DNA of 64,000 nucleotides, from positions 1 to 64,000 of the forward strand of contig CBRAFO010000002.1 of assembly GCA_967755175.1 (NCBI GenBank), written 5' to 3'. Below the pieces are notes generated by a model. The model was not told where the DNA came from, made no database searches, and saw only the letters and a program-made list of their open reading frames with translations. Source of the DNA: Rariglobus sp967755175. GTDB taxonomy: Bacteria; Verrucomicrobiota; Verrucomicrobiia; Opitutales; Opitutaceae. The position numbers were made by a program, and so were the translations under genes. Shown here piece by piece: positions 18,333-26,998 of this stretch. Position 1 is the first letter of the stretch; every line of letters starts with the position of its first letter.

Positions 18333-19310
18333 ATGAGCACCGCCAAATACCTTTTGACCGGTTGCGCCGGCTTTGTCGGCGCCCGCACCGCCGAGCTCCT
18401 GCTCGCCGAGGGTCACGAGGTGGTCGGTGTCGACGACCTCAACGATTACTACAGCCCGAAGCTCAAGACATGGCGCCTTGATCGCTTGCGCCAATACCCC
18501 GCATTCAGTTTTGAAAACGTAAACGTCGGTGCGCGCCAACAGGTCGAGCCGTTGTTTGCCAAGCATCGGTTTGACGCAGTCATTAATCTGGCTGCCCGCG
18601 CCGGCGTGCGTGCCAGCATGGAGGATCCATCCATCTATTTGGAAACCAATGCACAAGGCTGCCTCAACCTTCTCGAGGGTATGCGGAAAAGCGGCTGCAA
18701 AAAATTGGTTTTAGCCTCGACCTCATCTCTCTACGCGGGCCGCCAGCCGCCCTTCCGTGAATCCGACCCCGTCGATACGCCAATTTCTCCTTACGCAGCA
18801 ACCAAACGGGCTGCCGAGGTCATGGCCTATACCTACCATCACCTTTACCAAATCGACGTCAGTATTGTCCGTTATTTTACGGTATATGGACCTGCGGGCC
18901 GCCCCGACATGAGTCCGCTACGCTTTATCAACTGGATCGACACTGGACGCCCGGTGGTTGTTTTTGGCGACGGTCAGCAAAAACGCGACTTCACGTATAT
19001 CGATGACATTGCCCGCGGGACCGTTCGCGCACTCCAGCCAGTCGGCTACGAAATCATTAACCTAGGCGGCGGACGCCAGCCCTCCACCCTCATGGAGTTT
19101 ATTGGGGCCATTGAGCAAAGTTTGGGCAAAAAGGCAGTCTTGGATTTCCAGCCGTTCCATCACGCCGACATGTTGGAGACCGCCGCAGTCATCGAAAAGG
19201 CCCGCGACCTGCTCGGCTGGGAGCCGCAGGTGGACTTGGCCATGGGCGTCGAGAATACCGTCCGCTGGTTCCGAGAGAATGCCGATTGGCTCCGGACCGA
19301 ACTCGATTAA
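18333..19310 (+). CDS. NAD-dependent sugar epimerase (UDP-glucuronate 4-epimerase-like)
   Basis: 325 residues, extended short-chain dehydrogenase fold. The Rossmann motif is GCAGFVGARTAELLL near the N-terminus; the catalytic Ser lies in ASTSSLYAG and the Tyr-x3-Lys pair in SPYAATKRAAE. VDDLNDYYSPKLK and the YGPAGRPDMSP segment are typical of UDP-glucuronate/UDP-galacturonate 4-epimerases, supplying galacturonate for surface polysaccharide. It opens the polysaccharide locus and is 76 bp ahead of the first glycosyltransferase. The exact sugar is an inference from sequence pattern. Confidence 0.88.
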   Translation: MSTAKYLLTGCAGFVGARTAELLLAEGHEVVGVDDLNDYYSPKLKTWRLDRLRQYPAFSFENVNVGARQQVEPLFAKHRFDAVINLAARAGVRASMEDPSIYLETNAQGCLNLLEGMRKSGCKKLVLASTSSLYAGRQPPFRESDPVDTPISPYAATKRAAEVMAYTYHHLYQIDVSIVRYFTVYGPAGRPDMSPLRFINWIDTGRPVVVFGDGQQKRDFTYIDDIARGTVRALQPVGYEIINLGGGRQPSTLMEFIGAIEQSLGKKAVLDFQPFHHADMLETAAVIEKARDLLGWEPQVDLAMGVENTVRWFRENADWLRTELD

Positions 19311-19386
19311 GGCCGGGCGACTGGTCTTGGACGGCAAAAGCGCTTGCCAATCATTTTCCCCCTGCCCCACTCACTCGCCCGACCAC

Positions 19387-20142
19387 ATGGCTAACACCTC
19401 TTCCCTGCAAACCGTCATCTGTCTCAAATGGGGCAAGCGTTACGGCCCCGAATACGTCAATAAGCTCTATTCGATGGTCGCTCGCAATACGAAGCGCCCA
19501 CTGCGCTTTGTGTGTATCACGGACGACCCGACCGATTTAATGAAGGAGGTCGAGGTCAAGCCCATGCCGGAATTCGATCTGCCGGAGATCTTCCGATTCA
19601 AGGGATTCCGTCGCATGTTCCTGTTCAAAGAGTCGCTCCACGACCTCACCGGTCCCGTGCTGCACCTCGACGTGGATCTCCTCATCACGGGATCGGTGGA
19701 CGACCTTTTCGACTACAAACCCGAAGCCAAGTATATCGTCAGTGAAAACTGGACCCAGCCGGGTGCGGGCATCGGCAACATGTCGGTTTTCCGCTACCAC
19801 ATCGGCTCGCAAACCAAGATCTGGGAGCGCTTCAGCGCCGATCCGCTGGGCATGCTGAAGGAATACGTAAACAGCCAGACGTTCTGCAGCCGCACGCTCG
19901 GCGCGTTCGAAATGTATCCCTTGGAGTGGTGCATCGGCTTCAAGCAAAGCCTCATTCCCGCCTGGCCCCTGCGCTACTTTCTCACGCCGTATACCCCGCC
20001 GGCCACGGCCAAGATCGTGGCATTCACCGGCAAACCCGACATGGATGAAGCTGCGGCCGGTATCTGGCCCGAAGCGAAACTGCGCAAACGCTTCTATAAG
20101 CGAATCCGCCCCACCCCATGGATATCGGAGATCTGGAAATAG
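19387..20142 (+). CDS. Glycosyltransferase-like protein, KWGxxYGPEYVN family, copy 1
   Basis: 251 residues from the ATG at 19387; the open frame extends upstream but without coding pattern. The N-terminus carries CLKWGKRYGPEYVNKLY, shared with two other proteins in this window (20145-20891 and 22823-23635). A DxD-like metal/nucleotide-sugar motif (LHLDVDLLI) lies near residue 97. The overall pattern (short N-terminal strand, ITDDPTD segment, DxD, then a Trp/His-rich C-terminal half) is that of GT-A fold enzymes of the GT8/GT32 kind. It ends 2 bp before the next copy, so the two were probably formed by tandem duplication and are co-transcribed. Confidence 0.78.
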   Translation: MANTSSLQTVICLKWGKRYGPEYVNKLYSMVARNTKRPLRFVCITDDPTDLMKEVEVKPMPEFDLPEIFRFKGFRRMFLFKESLHDLTGPVLHLDVDLLITGSVDDLFDYKPEAKYIVSENWTQPGAGIGNMSVFRYHIGSQTKIWERFSADPLGMLKEYVNSQTFCSRTLGAFEMYPLEWCIGFKQSLIPAWPLRYFLTPYTPPATAKIVAFTGKPDMDEAAAGIWPEAKLRKRFYKRIRPTPWISEIWK

Positions 20143-20144
20143 CC

Positions 20145-20891
20145 ATGAACGCTCCTCTCAATATAGTCTGCTACCGCTGGGGCACACGCTACGGCGTCGA
20201 CTACGTAAACAAACTAAGCCGGATGGTAAAACGCCATTTGAGCCATCCCCATACGTTCCATTGCATAACGGATGACGCTACCGGCCTAGATAAAGAAATC
20301 ATCTGCCACTTGCTCCCCTCCGGCCACTTCAAGGCCAATTGGAATAAGCTGATGACCTTCGAGGAGAACTTCTTAGGCCTGAAAGGCCAGTTCGTGGTGT
20401 GCCTGGATGTCGACCTTGTGATCATCGACTCCATCGACTTCTTATGCGACGAACCCGAGAAGGATTTCATGATCGCCCGCAATTGGACCGATTCAGCAAT
20501 TCGAGGGAACTCATCTGTATATAGACTGAAGGTGGGCAGCCACTCCGACGTATGGAATCTATTCAAGAGCGACGTCGAAAAAAACATAGAAGAGTTTCAC
20601 GGGAAAAACCGTAGCTTTGGCGACCAGCAGTGGATGAACCATGCAATAGCCGACTATCAATATTTCCCTGAGGGGAAAATCGTTTCATTCAAACGTCATT
20701 GCGGCGCGAAAAGCTGGTGCATCAAGCTACCACTGATCGGCGAAATCACCGGCGCATCTTGGGGCGAAGCAACGCCTCCTCCGAAAGCGGCGATTGTTCT
20801 TTTCCATGGCGATCCGCTACCACCCGATGTCGCCCAATCCCGGCATGGTCGATGGCGGAAGGCCCCGTTTGTCATGAAGAACTGGCACTGA
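20145..20891 (+). CDS. Glycosyltransferase-like protein, KWGxxYGPEYVN family, copy 2
   Basis: 248 residues from the ATG at 20145, 2 bp after the stop of copy 1; an in-frame ATG at 20118 overlaps copy 1 and is less likely. It shares CYRWGTRYGVDYVNKLS and CITDDATG with its neighbours, and has the DxD motif in CLDVDLVIIDS. The C-terminal half contains IVLFHGDPLPPD, resembling the FTGKPD/FPGHPKPDD segment of the other copies, perhaps the acceptor or donor pocket. Base composition is slightly richer in A+T than copy 1, so the pair may not be a very recent duplication. Role: transfer of one sugar in a surface glycan, inferred. Confidence 0.78.
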   Translation: MNAPLNIVCYRWGTRYGVDYVNKLSRMVKRHLSHPHTFHCITDDATGLDKEIICHLLPSGHFKANWNKLMTFEENFLGLKGQFVVCLDVDLVIIDSIDFLCDEPEKDFMIARNWTDSAIRGNSSVYRLKVGSHSDVWNLFKSDVEKNIEEFHGKNRSFGDQQWMNHAIADYQYFPEGKIVSFKRHCGAKSWCIKLPLIGEITGASWGEATPPPKAAIVLFHGDPLPPDVAQSRHGRWRKAPFVMKNWH

Positions 20892-20934
20892 TCATGAGAA
20901 CCAAGAAGAAGGCGATTTTTTTAAGCGAAAGCAG

Positions 20935-21762
20935 ATGATCACCACCACTCCACTGTTCGGATTCATCATTCCGACGTATAATCGCCCGGAATTAGTAATA
21001 AAGGCGGTCGAAGCAGTCAAACGCCAGACCTACGCGCGCTGGATACTCGTCGTAGTGGATGATGCCTCGCGCATAGATTATTCATCGGCGGTGGCCACCT
21101 TCAACGATCCCCGCATCACTTATATCAAACGCACCGTAAACGGCGGGTGTAATGCTGCTCGCACCACAGGTATCGATGAAGTGGTGCGCCAAGGGGCGGA
21201 CTTCATGATCAGTTCCGGTGATGACGAGGAGTTTGATCCTCGGTGCCTTGAGGTAGTCTGTGAAAAAATCGCCGCCCATCCGGAATGCGGGTGGTTTATG
21301 TCAAACACGTCGGGAGACGCAAAGTCCTCCACGCGTCAAATTGTGAAAGAAGGTCATTATGATTGGTTCGATCATTACCTTTATGGCAAAGAGCTTCGCG
21401 GTGACAAAACCCATGTTATCCGCCTGAGCACCCTTGGGAAAATCCGCTACGATGGACGTTACCGCGCGTCCAACATGTGGCCTTTCTTCGCTCCTTTGGC
21501 TGCACGAACCCAAATCTGGGCCTACCCTTACGCGTCTAAAGTCATTCGCTACCTGCCCGACGGCATCACGAAAAACGCATCCCGCTACCCCAAGACCTGG
21601 CTCGAGGTCTATTCGCGGGTCGGCAAACACGCCGCGGCGGTTCGCTACCGTCCGACCAAGCTCGCCGCTTACAAATACCTGCTGCTGGAGTCCGCAAAGA
21701 CCCCGGCACGTGCTTTACGCGTATTGTTTAGCCGCCGGAAGCCGAAAGCCACGGCACGTTAA
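20935..21762 (+). CDS. Family 2 glycosyltransferase
   Basis: 275 residues with a standard GT2 start: FIIPTYNRPELVIKAVEAV, then VVDDASR and a DxD-like SSGDDEEFDP. Cytoplasmic or membrane-associated enzyme that adds a sugar from a nucleotide donor to a lipid-linked glycan. The C-terminal third is basic (LFSRRKPKATAR) and may contact membrane. It starts 43 bp after copy 2 of the paralogous family and ends 3 bp overlapping the convergent ELM1-type gene (stops at 21762 and 21759). Substrate not readable. Confidence 0.88.
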   Translation: MITTTPLFGFIIPTYNRPELVIKAVEAVKRQTYARWILVVVDDASRIDYSSAVATFNDPRITYIKRTVNGGCNAARTTGIDEVVRQGADFMISSGDDEEFDPRCLEVVCEKIAAHPECGWFMSNTSGDAKSSTRQIVKEGHYDWFDHYLYGKELRGDKTHVIRLSTLGKIRYDGRYRASNMWPFFAPLAARTQIWAYPYASKVIRYLPDGITKNASRYPKTWLEVYSRVGKHAAAVRYRPTKLAAYKYLLLESAKTPARALRVLFSRRKPKATAR

Positions 21763-22826
21763 GCCCAACCAAGCCGCGCGCGTAACGTCGCGGCCAAGGA
21801 CCGCTCCATAGGCTCAGTGGGCGGTCGCAGGGCCGACAAATCCGCCGGTTCGATTTGCTCCAACCCCGCGATTTCCCGACGCAGCACGCGCCCTGTTTTT
21901 TCGAGGCGCTCGAAATAAGCAGGCAAAAAGCTGCCTTTGGGAAAAGGGGTCTCCGCCGGCCGCACCAAGACGGTGGGCCGACCACTCGCGACTGACTCGG
22001 TGGCCATCGTGACACTATCTTGGGTGGCAATCACCACCTCGGCTGCCCCCAGAAGCGCGGCCAATCGCTTCTCGGGCCTTGTCGCCCACCAAATCGAGTA
22101 GGCCACTGCTTCTTCGGGGATGGCTGATCGCAGGATCTTTTCCGCATTCGCGCCGGTGCGCGGAGAAGTCGTTACGAGCCAGCGAATACCATGACGCTGT
22201 GCGAGTGCGCCTAATGCCCCGCCCAATGCAGTCCAATCCGCCTCGGTGTAACGGTGGCTTGCCGAGGCGCCGCCGATCACCGCCGCCCAGAGGCGCCCTG
22301 CAGGTCGATCAGTCCATTCCACCGCCGCACGCTCGGCGCTTTCGCGCGTCATCCGCGTAGGAATCATTTCAATGAGCACATCGTTCACACCGTTCTCGTT
22401 GGCCGACGGGGTGAAGGCTGTATGAAACCATTCTGAACGATAGGGCTTTCTCTCACCGATGAAAACATACGGCACCTCGTAACGAGCCGCCAAGGAACGG
22501 GCGGCGAACACACTCTTCCCTCCACTCGACAGAATCAGGTCGGGCTTTGTGGCCGTGCTGGCGGGTGCATCCAACCGGAGCCACCGGCGCAGCACCCAGT
22601 CGGGCAAGGGTCTGCCCGCTTTCCCCATCCAGGCTCGCACCAAAGAGCGCGCCGCTCCGTTTAATCGGGGTCGGCATTCAAACCGCTCCACTTGCACGAG
22701 TGAAGCGCCTGCCAGTGCCGAGGCGAGTCCGACTGATTGGCTGACGTGCCCCGGGCTGCCCTCACTAATAATCCAGACGATGCGGCGCATGGTGCTGGCG
22801 GCAACGTGTGATTGGCCGGCGTTCAC
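21759..22826 (-). CDS. ELM1/GtrOC1-type putative glycosyltransferase, copy A
   Basis: 355 residues. The region IVWIISEGSPGHVSQSVGLA, with S-x-G-x-P-G-H-x-x-Q, is the hallmark of the family named after plant ELM1 and bacterial GtrOC1. Bacterial members have a GT-B-like double Rossmann layout and are thought to act in lipopolysaccharide synthesis. The C-terminal half has WLVTTSPRTG and VVIATQDSVTMATESVASG, resembling the nucleotide-sugar pocket of GT-B enzymes. The start is set by a 4-bp overlap (22823-22826) with the upstream glycosyltransferase. A second, divergent family member lies at 26066-26998. Confidence 0.8.
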   Translation of the reverse strand: MNAGQSHVAASTMRRIVWIISEGSPGHVSQSVGLASALAGASLVQVERFECRPRLNGAARSLVRAWMGKAGRPLPDWVLRRWLRLDAPASTATKPDLILSSGGKSVFAARSLAARYEVPYVFIGERKPYRSEWFHTAFTPSANENGVNDVLIEMIPTRMTRESAERAAVEWTDRPAGRLWAAVIGGASASHRYTEADWTALGGALGALAQRHGIRWLVTTSPRTGANAEKILRSAIPEEAVAYSIWWATRPEKRLAALLGAAEVVIATQDSVTMATESVASGRPTVLVRPAETPFPKGSFLPAYFERLEKTGRVLRREIAGLEQIEPADLSALRPPTEPMERSLAATLRARLGWA

Positions 22827-23635
22827 TCGCGCCAGTGTTGTTTCACCCAGTCACTTGGCAGCACGAAACGAGAAAAATGCTTACGCCATTTTTTTTCGGT
22901 CTTCCGGATCGACCACATCCAGCGCAGGTGATCAAGCGGGCTTCGAGTGGCGCTCCTAGGTGACCAACGGCCTAAAATGGCGTCATCCGGTTTAGGATGT
23001 CCGGGGAACGTCACGATCTTCACGCCTTTGGGAAGCACCGGGGTGCGCAGGTAGCGCAGCGGCCAAGGACCCATGCAGTGAATGCCGAAGTGTTTTGTCC
23101 ACGCTTCGGGCCAGAGCTTGATGCCGCCACGAATGCCAGCGGTTACATAGTTCTGCTCAAACTGATATTTGCGGGAAACGTTGGCCGAATCGGCCTGAAG
23201 ATTTTCCAGCATGTAGGGGTGCCCGCCGATCTGAAAACGGAAGACGGAGGTCTGGCCCGTCTTCTTGAAAATGCGCACCCAGTTCCGAGCGGTGATCACA
23301 TCGTTGAGATCTCCGTAGGTGAAGTAGTCGTCGATGTTGGCCACGATCACCGAGTCGAGGTCCACGAAGAGTGCCAGTCCCTTGAGCCCGTAGAGTTCGG
23401 CGCTCCACAACGCAACCTTGGGCCACTTGCCAGGCACGTCCTTGGGAATTTCGCAGCCGAGCGGAGGGAGCGGCAGGCACAACACTTCGGGGCGAATACC
23501 CGTGGCATTATCCGTGAAGCAAACCACCTTGAACTCACCCGTGATATTCCGGGCGACCATGGAGTGCATGATGTTCACGTATTCGGGCCCGTAAACGGTG
23601 CCCCACTTCATGCAAAGAACGAGCTTGGGTGTCAT
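22823..23635 (-). CDS. Glycosyltransferase-like protein, KWGxxYGPEYVN family, copy 3
   Basis: 270 residues. CMKWGTVYGPEYVNIMHSMV at the N-terminus and VDLDSVIV (DxD-type) identify it as a paralogue of 19387-20142 and 20145-20891, but on the opposite strand and in a different operon. The C-terminus is very basic and aromatic (WSIRKTEKKWRKHFSRF), suggesting membrane contact. It ends in a 4-bp overlap with the ELM1-type gene and follows the nucleotide-sugar dehydrogenase by 18 bp. Inferred to add a sugar to the same or a related surface glycan. Confidence 0.78.
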   Translation of the reverse strand: MTPKLVLCMKWGTVYGPEYVNIMHSMVARNITGEFKVVCFTDNATGIRPEVLCLPLPPLGCEIPKDVPGKWPKVALWSAELYGLKGLALFVDLDSVIVANIDDYFTYGDLNDVITARNWVRIFKKTGQTSVFRFQIGGHPYMLENLQADSANVSRKYQFEQNYVTAGIRGGIKLWPEAWTKHFGIHCMGPWPLRYLRTPVLPKGVKIVTFPGHPKPDDAILGRWSPRSATRSPLDHLRWMWSIRKTEKKWRKHFSRFVLPSDWVKQHWRE

Positions 23636-23653
23636 GCGCGGATGAGAGCGAAC

Positions 23654-24925
23654 TCAGGCCTTGAAATACTTGGCCGGGCGGCGGCGGAGACAGTTGCGCG
23701 TATCGACGATCGGCATGGTGTAGCCGGTGAAGTCGAACTCCTTGTAGGCCTCGTGACCGGTGGAGAGCACGATCAGATCGTAATCGCTGGTGATCGCCGA
23801 GACCGACTTACGACCCGCGTAAACGGCGTGCTCACGCGTCAGCGGAATCACCGGCACGAACGGGTCGTGATATTCGACCTTCGCGCCGAGCGCCTCGAAT
23901 TTCTCGATGAGCTTGTAGCTCGGGGATTCGCGGTCGTCGTCCACGTTGGCCTTGTAGGCGAGACCGAGGATGAGGACGCGGGCGTTCTTGACCGACTTTG
24001 CGTCTTGATTGAGCGCCTCGAAGGCGACCTTCACGACATGGTCAGGCATCGCGGTGTTGATCTCGCCGGCGAGTTCAATGAATCGCGTGTGCTGGCCAAA
24101 CTCACGGGCTTTCCAGGTCAGATAAAACGGATCGATCGGGATGCAGTGTCCGCCAAGGCCCGGACCGGGATAAAACGGCATGTAGCCAAAGGGCTTGGTT
24201 TTCGCCGCCTCAATCACTTCCCAGATGTCGATACCCATCGCGCCGTAAACAACCTTGAGTTCATTAACCAAGGCGATGTTCACCGAGCGGAAAATATTTT
24301 CGAGCAACTTGGTCGCCTCAGCGACGCGGCAGGAGCTCACCGGCACGAGTTTTTTGATGGCGACGCTGTAGAGCGCGAGGGCCTTTTCCAAGCACGCCGG
24401 AGTGAGACCACCGACCACTTTGGGAATAGCAGCGACCTTGCTGTCGGGGTTGCCCGGGTCTTCGCGTTCGGGGGAGAACGCCAGATGGAAATCTACGCCT
24501 GCCTTCAGTCCGGAACCTTCCTCTAAAACGGCCCGGAGTTCACCGTCAGTCGTGCCGGGATAGGTGGTGGATTCGAGGACAACCAGCACGCCCTTGCGCA
24601 GGTGAGGGGCAAGCGCGCGACCGGTGTTCAATACGTAGCTAAGGTCGGGCTCACGAAATGCATTCAACGGCGTCGGCACGCACAGGATGATCGCCTCGAC
24701 TTCGGAGGCTCGGGCGAAGTCGGTGGACGCCTCCAGCTTGCCCGCGTCACGCTGTTCGGCGACGGCGGCTGCCTCGATGTGTTTGATGTAGCTGCGGCCG
24801 GCGTTGAGCGCATCGGTCTTCTTCGAGTCGATGTCCAGGCCCAGCACGCGGCAACCCGACCGGGCGAATTGGAGGGAAAGGGGCAGGCCCACATAGCCGA
24901 GGCCGACGATCGCAAGGGATTTCAT
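23654..24925 (-). CDS. UDP-N-acetyl-hexosamine 6-dehydrogenase (WbpA/WecC-like)
   Basis: 423 residues. Oxidises the C6 of a UDP-N-acetylhexosamine to the uronic acid with two NAD+. The NAD-binding motif VGLGYVGLPLSLQFARSG is at the N-terminus; the catalytic Cys lies in GLGGHCIPIDPFYL and the helper Lys in AKTKPFGYMPFYPG. The C-terminal UDP-binding domain includes LGLAYKANVDDDRESP. Compared with plain UDP-glucose dehydrogenases (Ugd), the FYPGPGLGGHCIPIDP version is characteristic of the N-acetylated-sugar group. It provides an acidic amino-sugar for the glycosyltransferases around it. Confidence 0.9.
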   Translation of the reverse strand: MKSLAIVGLGYVGLPLSLQFARSGCRVLGLDIDSKKTDALNAGRSYIKHIEAAAVAEQRDAGKLEASTDFARASEVEAIILCVPTPLNAFREPDLSYVLNTGRALAPHLRKGVLVVLESTTYPGTTDGELRAVLEEGSGLKAGVDFHLAFSPEREDPGNPDSKVAAIPKVVGGLTPACLEKALALYSVAIKKLVPVSSCRVAEATKLLENIFRSVNIALVNELKVVYGAMGIDIWEVIEAAKTKPFGYMPFYPGPGLGGHCIPIDPFYLTWKAREFGQHTRFIELAGEINTAMPDHVVKVAFEALNQDAKSVKNARVLILGLAYKANVDDDRESPSYKLIEKFEALGAKVEYHDPFVPVIPLTREHAVYAGRKSVSAITSDYDLIVLSTGHEAYKEFDFTGYTMPIVDTRNCLRRRPAKYFKA

Positions 24926-24959
24926 GAAACGGGTATGGGAACGGACGGCAGGCGCGGCT

Positions 24960-26069
24960 TCAAGGATTGGTTACGAGTTCATTATAGACCTGCAAAGTGG
25001 ACACACACATGCAGTCGAGGGTGTAGGGCTCGCCGATCAAGCCGGGGACGGGGCGCTCCTTAAGCACCCGGAGCGTGGCTGCGAGCAAACCGGCTTGGTC
25101 GCCCAGCGTGACGCAACCGGCGGGATAAGCCGGCCGCAACTGCTCGCCGATGCCACCGTGGTCATAACCCACAAACGCACGCCCCATGGCCAACGCCTCC
25201 AGCGCCACGCGCCCGAATGATTCGGGTTGTTGCGATAACGAATAGGTCACGTCACTCACCGCCATAATTTCGCGAAGATCGCGCCGATGCCCTAGAAAAC
25301 TAATGTCGTCACCCAAGCCCATCGCGACGGCTTTGGCCTGCAACTCCGCCATGTAATCCTGCTTGCCGGCGTGGGTGTCGCCGACGATCAGGCCCTGCAC
25401 GGCGAGCCCTTGTTGCTTTAGCGCGCTTATCAAATTGAAGAAATCCTCATGCCCCTTGAGGCGCGTGATGCGTCCAGGCAGCAGCAAAACCGCCCGGCCC
25501 GCGCAACGCGGTTGACTGGCCCTCCACGCAGTCAACCACTCGGACGAAGGGGTGAAGCCGAGCGGATATTGCTCCAGCTGCACACCGCGTGGCACCACCC
25601 GGATACGATCAGGAGGAACTTTGGGGTAATTCTCCAAGATGTAGTCCCGAATGCTTTCCGAAACCGCGATCACCCGCTCGCCGCGTGTCATGATGGCGGA
25701 GTAGGTGTTCACGGAATAAAATCCATGCACGGTCGAAACCAAATGGGGACGCGCGTGCGCATTCATTCCGCGCCAGGCCAGCCAGGCAATCCACCCCGGA
25801 ACGCGTGAGCGGATGTGAATGATGTCCGGCTTTTCCTGCTCAAACAAACGCCTCAACGGATGAACCTGAAAGAGCGATTTAAGACTCTTGCGGTGCACGG
25901 GCAGGGTCACATGCCGCGCGCCGATTTGCTCCAATTCGCCAACCAAGCGTCCGCCATTGGAAACGACCAGCGCCTCATGTCCGGCCTCGACCAAGGTGCG
26001 CGCGATTTCCAGCGTGCCGCGCTCGACACCGCCGGCGTTCAACTCGGGAAGAATTTGCAGGACTTTCAT
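24960..26069 (-). CDS. Family 4 glycosyltransferase
   Basis: 369 residues, GT-B fold. N-terminal LQILPELNAGGVERGTLEIA is the usual GT4 acceptor-side start. The C-terminal donor domain has LLLPGRITRLKGHEDF, the Lys/Arg site, and the E-x7-E motif in PESFGRVALEALAMG. Retaining transferase that adds hexoses to lipid-linked or LPS core glycans. Its start overlaps the end of the ELM1-type gene by 4 bp (26066-26069), and the dehydrogenase follows after 34 bp, so all belong to one minus-strand operon. Substrate unknown. Confidence 0.9.
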   Translation of the reverse strand: MKVLQILPELNAGGVERGTLEIARTLVEAGHEALVVSNGGRLVGELEQIGARHVTLPVHRKSLKSLFQVHPLRRLFEQEKPDIIHIRSRVPGWIAWLAWRGMNAHARPHLVSTVHGFYSVNTYSAIMTRGERVIAVSESIRDYILENYPKVPPDRIRVVPRGVQLEQYPLGFTPSSEWLTAWRASQPRCAGRAVLLLPGRITRLKGHEDFFNLISALKQQGLAVQGLIVGDTHAGKQDYMAELQAKAVAMGLGDDISFLGHRRDLREIMAVSDVTYSLSQQPESFGRVALEALAMGRAFVGYDHGGIGEQLRPAYPAGCVTLGDQAGLLAATLRVLKERPVPGLIGEPYTLDCMCVSTLQVYNELVTNP

Positions 26070-26998
26070 AGGGCCGGAGTGAAGAAGCGGGCGAGGACTT
26101 CATTCGCGCACCGCGCGGCTTCGTGCAACACGCCGGGCGCAGGCGGCAGCGCACGCGTTTCACACCAGCGGGCGTAACGCGTGGCATAACCGGTCTCGGC
26201 CACGTGATCCACCGAGCGCGCGATGCGGCCTTGCGGTGTTTTGGCCGGCAGCGGCAGCAATCCCGTGCAGGCGCCCGCGGTGATCGCCTCGTAGATCATG
26301 GAAATGCTGTCTTCGGTCACCCACGCCTGACGCGCGGCGAGCAATTGCTGCGGCACCCAGCCGCGCGGGGTCTGCTCGTTGGATATCGATGTGAGCGAAG
26401 GCAGCCCGAGCGCGGCGAGCTTGTCCAGAAATCCAGCCGGTGTGCGTCGCGAGTCCGTCAGCACCCAACTCAAGCCCAGGTCGCTTTGCACCACCGTCTT
26501 GATGGATTCGAGCAGCGGTGCTTCATCCCAATCGTGGTGACGAGAAGGTCCGCCCACGAGAATGAGTCCGGTCGCCGACTTGGCCGGCACGCCCTCGGGA
26601 ATACGATTAAGCGCGCCTTCGGTCACGATCACGCGCCGGCCCACCCGCCCGTTTTCCTTCACGTCGTGGCTCGGCACCAGACACAGATCGAAACAACAAG
26701 CGGGCAGCGAAGGCTTCATGATGACCACCGAGCGCGCACCGAAGTGCCGAGCGGCCGCAATCAGCGCAAAGTGAGTTCCATGTCCGGCCGCGATCAACAG
26801 CTGGGGACGCGGCTTCCCGACGGGCAACGCCTTCGCCTGACGTATCCGCGCCCATGTCGATTGGGTCGCAGCGAACGAAACGATCTCAACAGTCGCACCC
26901 GTGCGACGGCTTAACGCCTCAGCCAGTCCGATGCTCTGGTTCTCATGCCCTGGCTTGCCGTCGGACAGGATGCGAATGGCTTCGAGAGGCGTGCTCAT
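26066..26998 (-). CDS. ELM1-type putative glycosyltransferase, copy B
   Basis: 310 residues from the ATG at 26998, which overlaps the acyltransferase stop by 4 bp (26995-26998); a longer frame starts at 27046 but the overlap decides. N-terminal IRILSDGKPGHENQSIGLAE is the family signature; it continues with LIAAGHGTHFALIAAA and a C-terminal VTEDSISMIYEAITAG that corresponds to the ATQDSVTMATESVASG of copy A. Overall similarity with copy A is low, so they are old paralogues. Position between an LpxL-type acyltransferase and a GT4 gene supports a role in LPS core or lipid A-linked glycan assembly. Confidence 0.8.
   Translation of the reverse strand: MSTPLEAIRILSDGKPGHENQSIGLAEALSRRTGATVEIVSFAATQSTWARIRQAKALPVGKPRPQLLIAAGHGTHFALIAAARHFGARSVVIMKPSLPACCFDLCLVPSHDVKENGRVGRRVIVTEGALNRIPEGVPAKSATGLILVGGPSRHHDWDEAPLLESIKTVVQSDLGLSWVLTDSRRTPAGFLDKLAALGLPSLTSISNEQTPRGWVPQQLLAARQAWVTEDSISMIYEAITAGACTGLLPLPAKTPQGRIARSVDHVAETGYATRYARWCETRALPPAPGVLHEAARCANEVLARFFTPAL

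Noticed and set aside
20894..20938. 14-codon frame before the GT2 gene as a leader peptide
   Set aside because: Too short, no attenuator-like structure seen around it.
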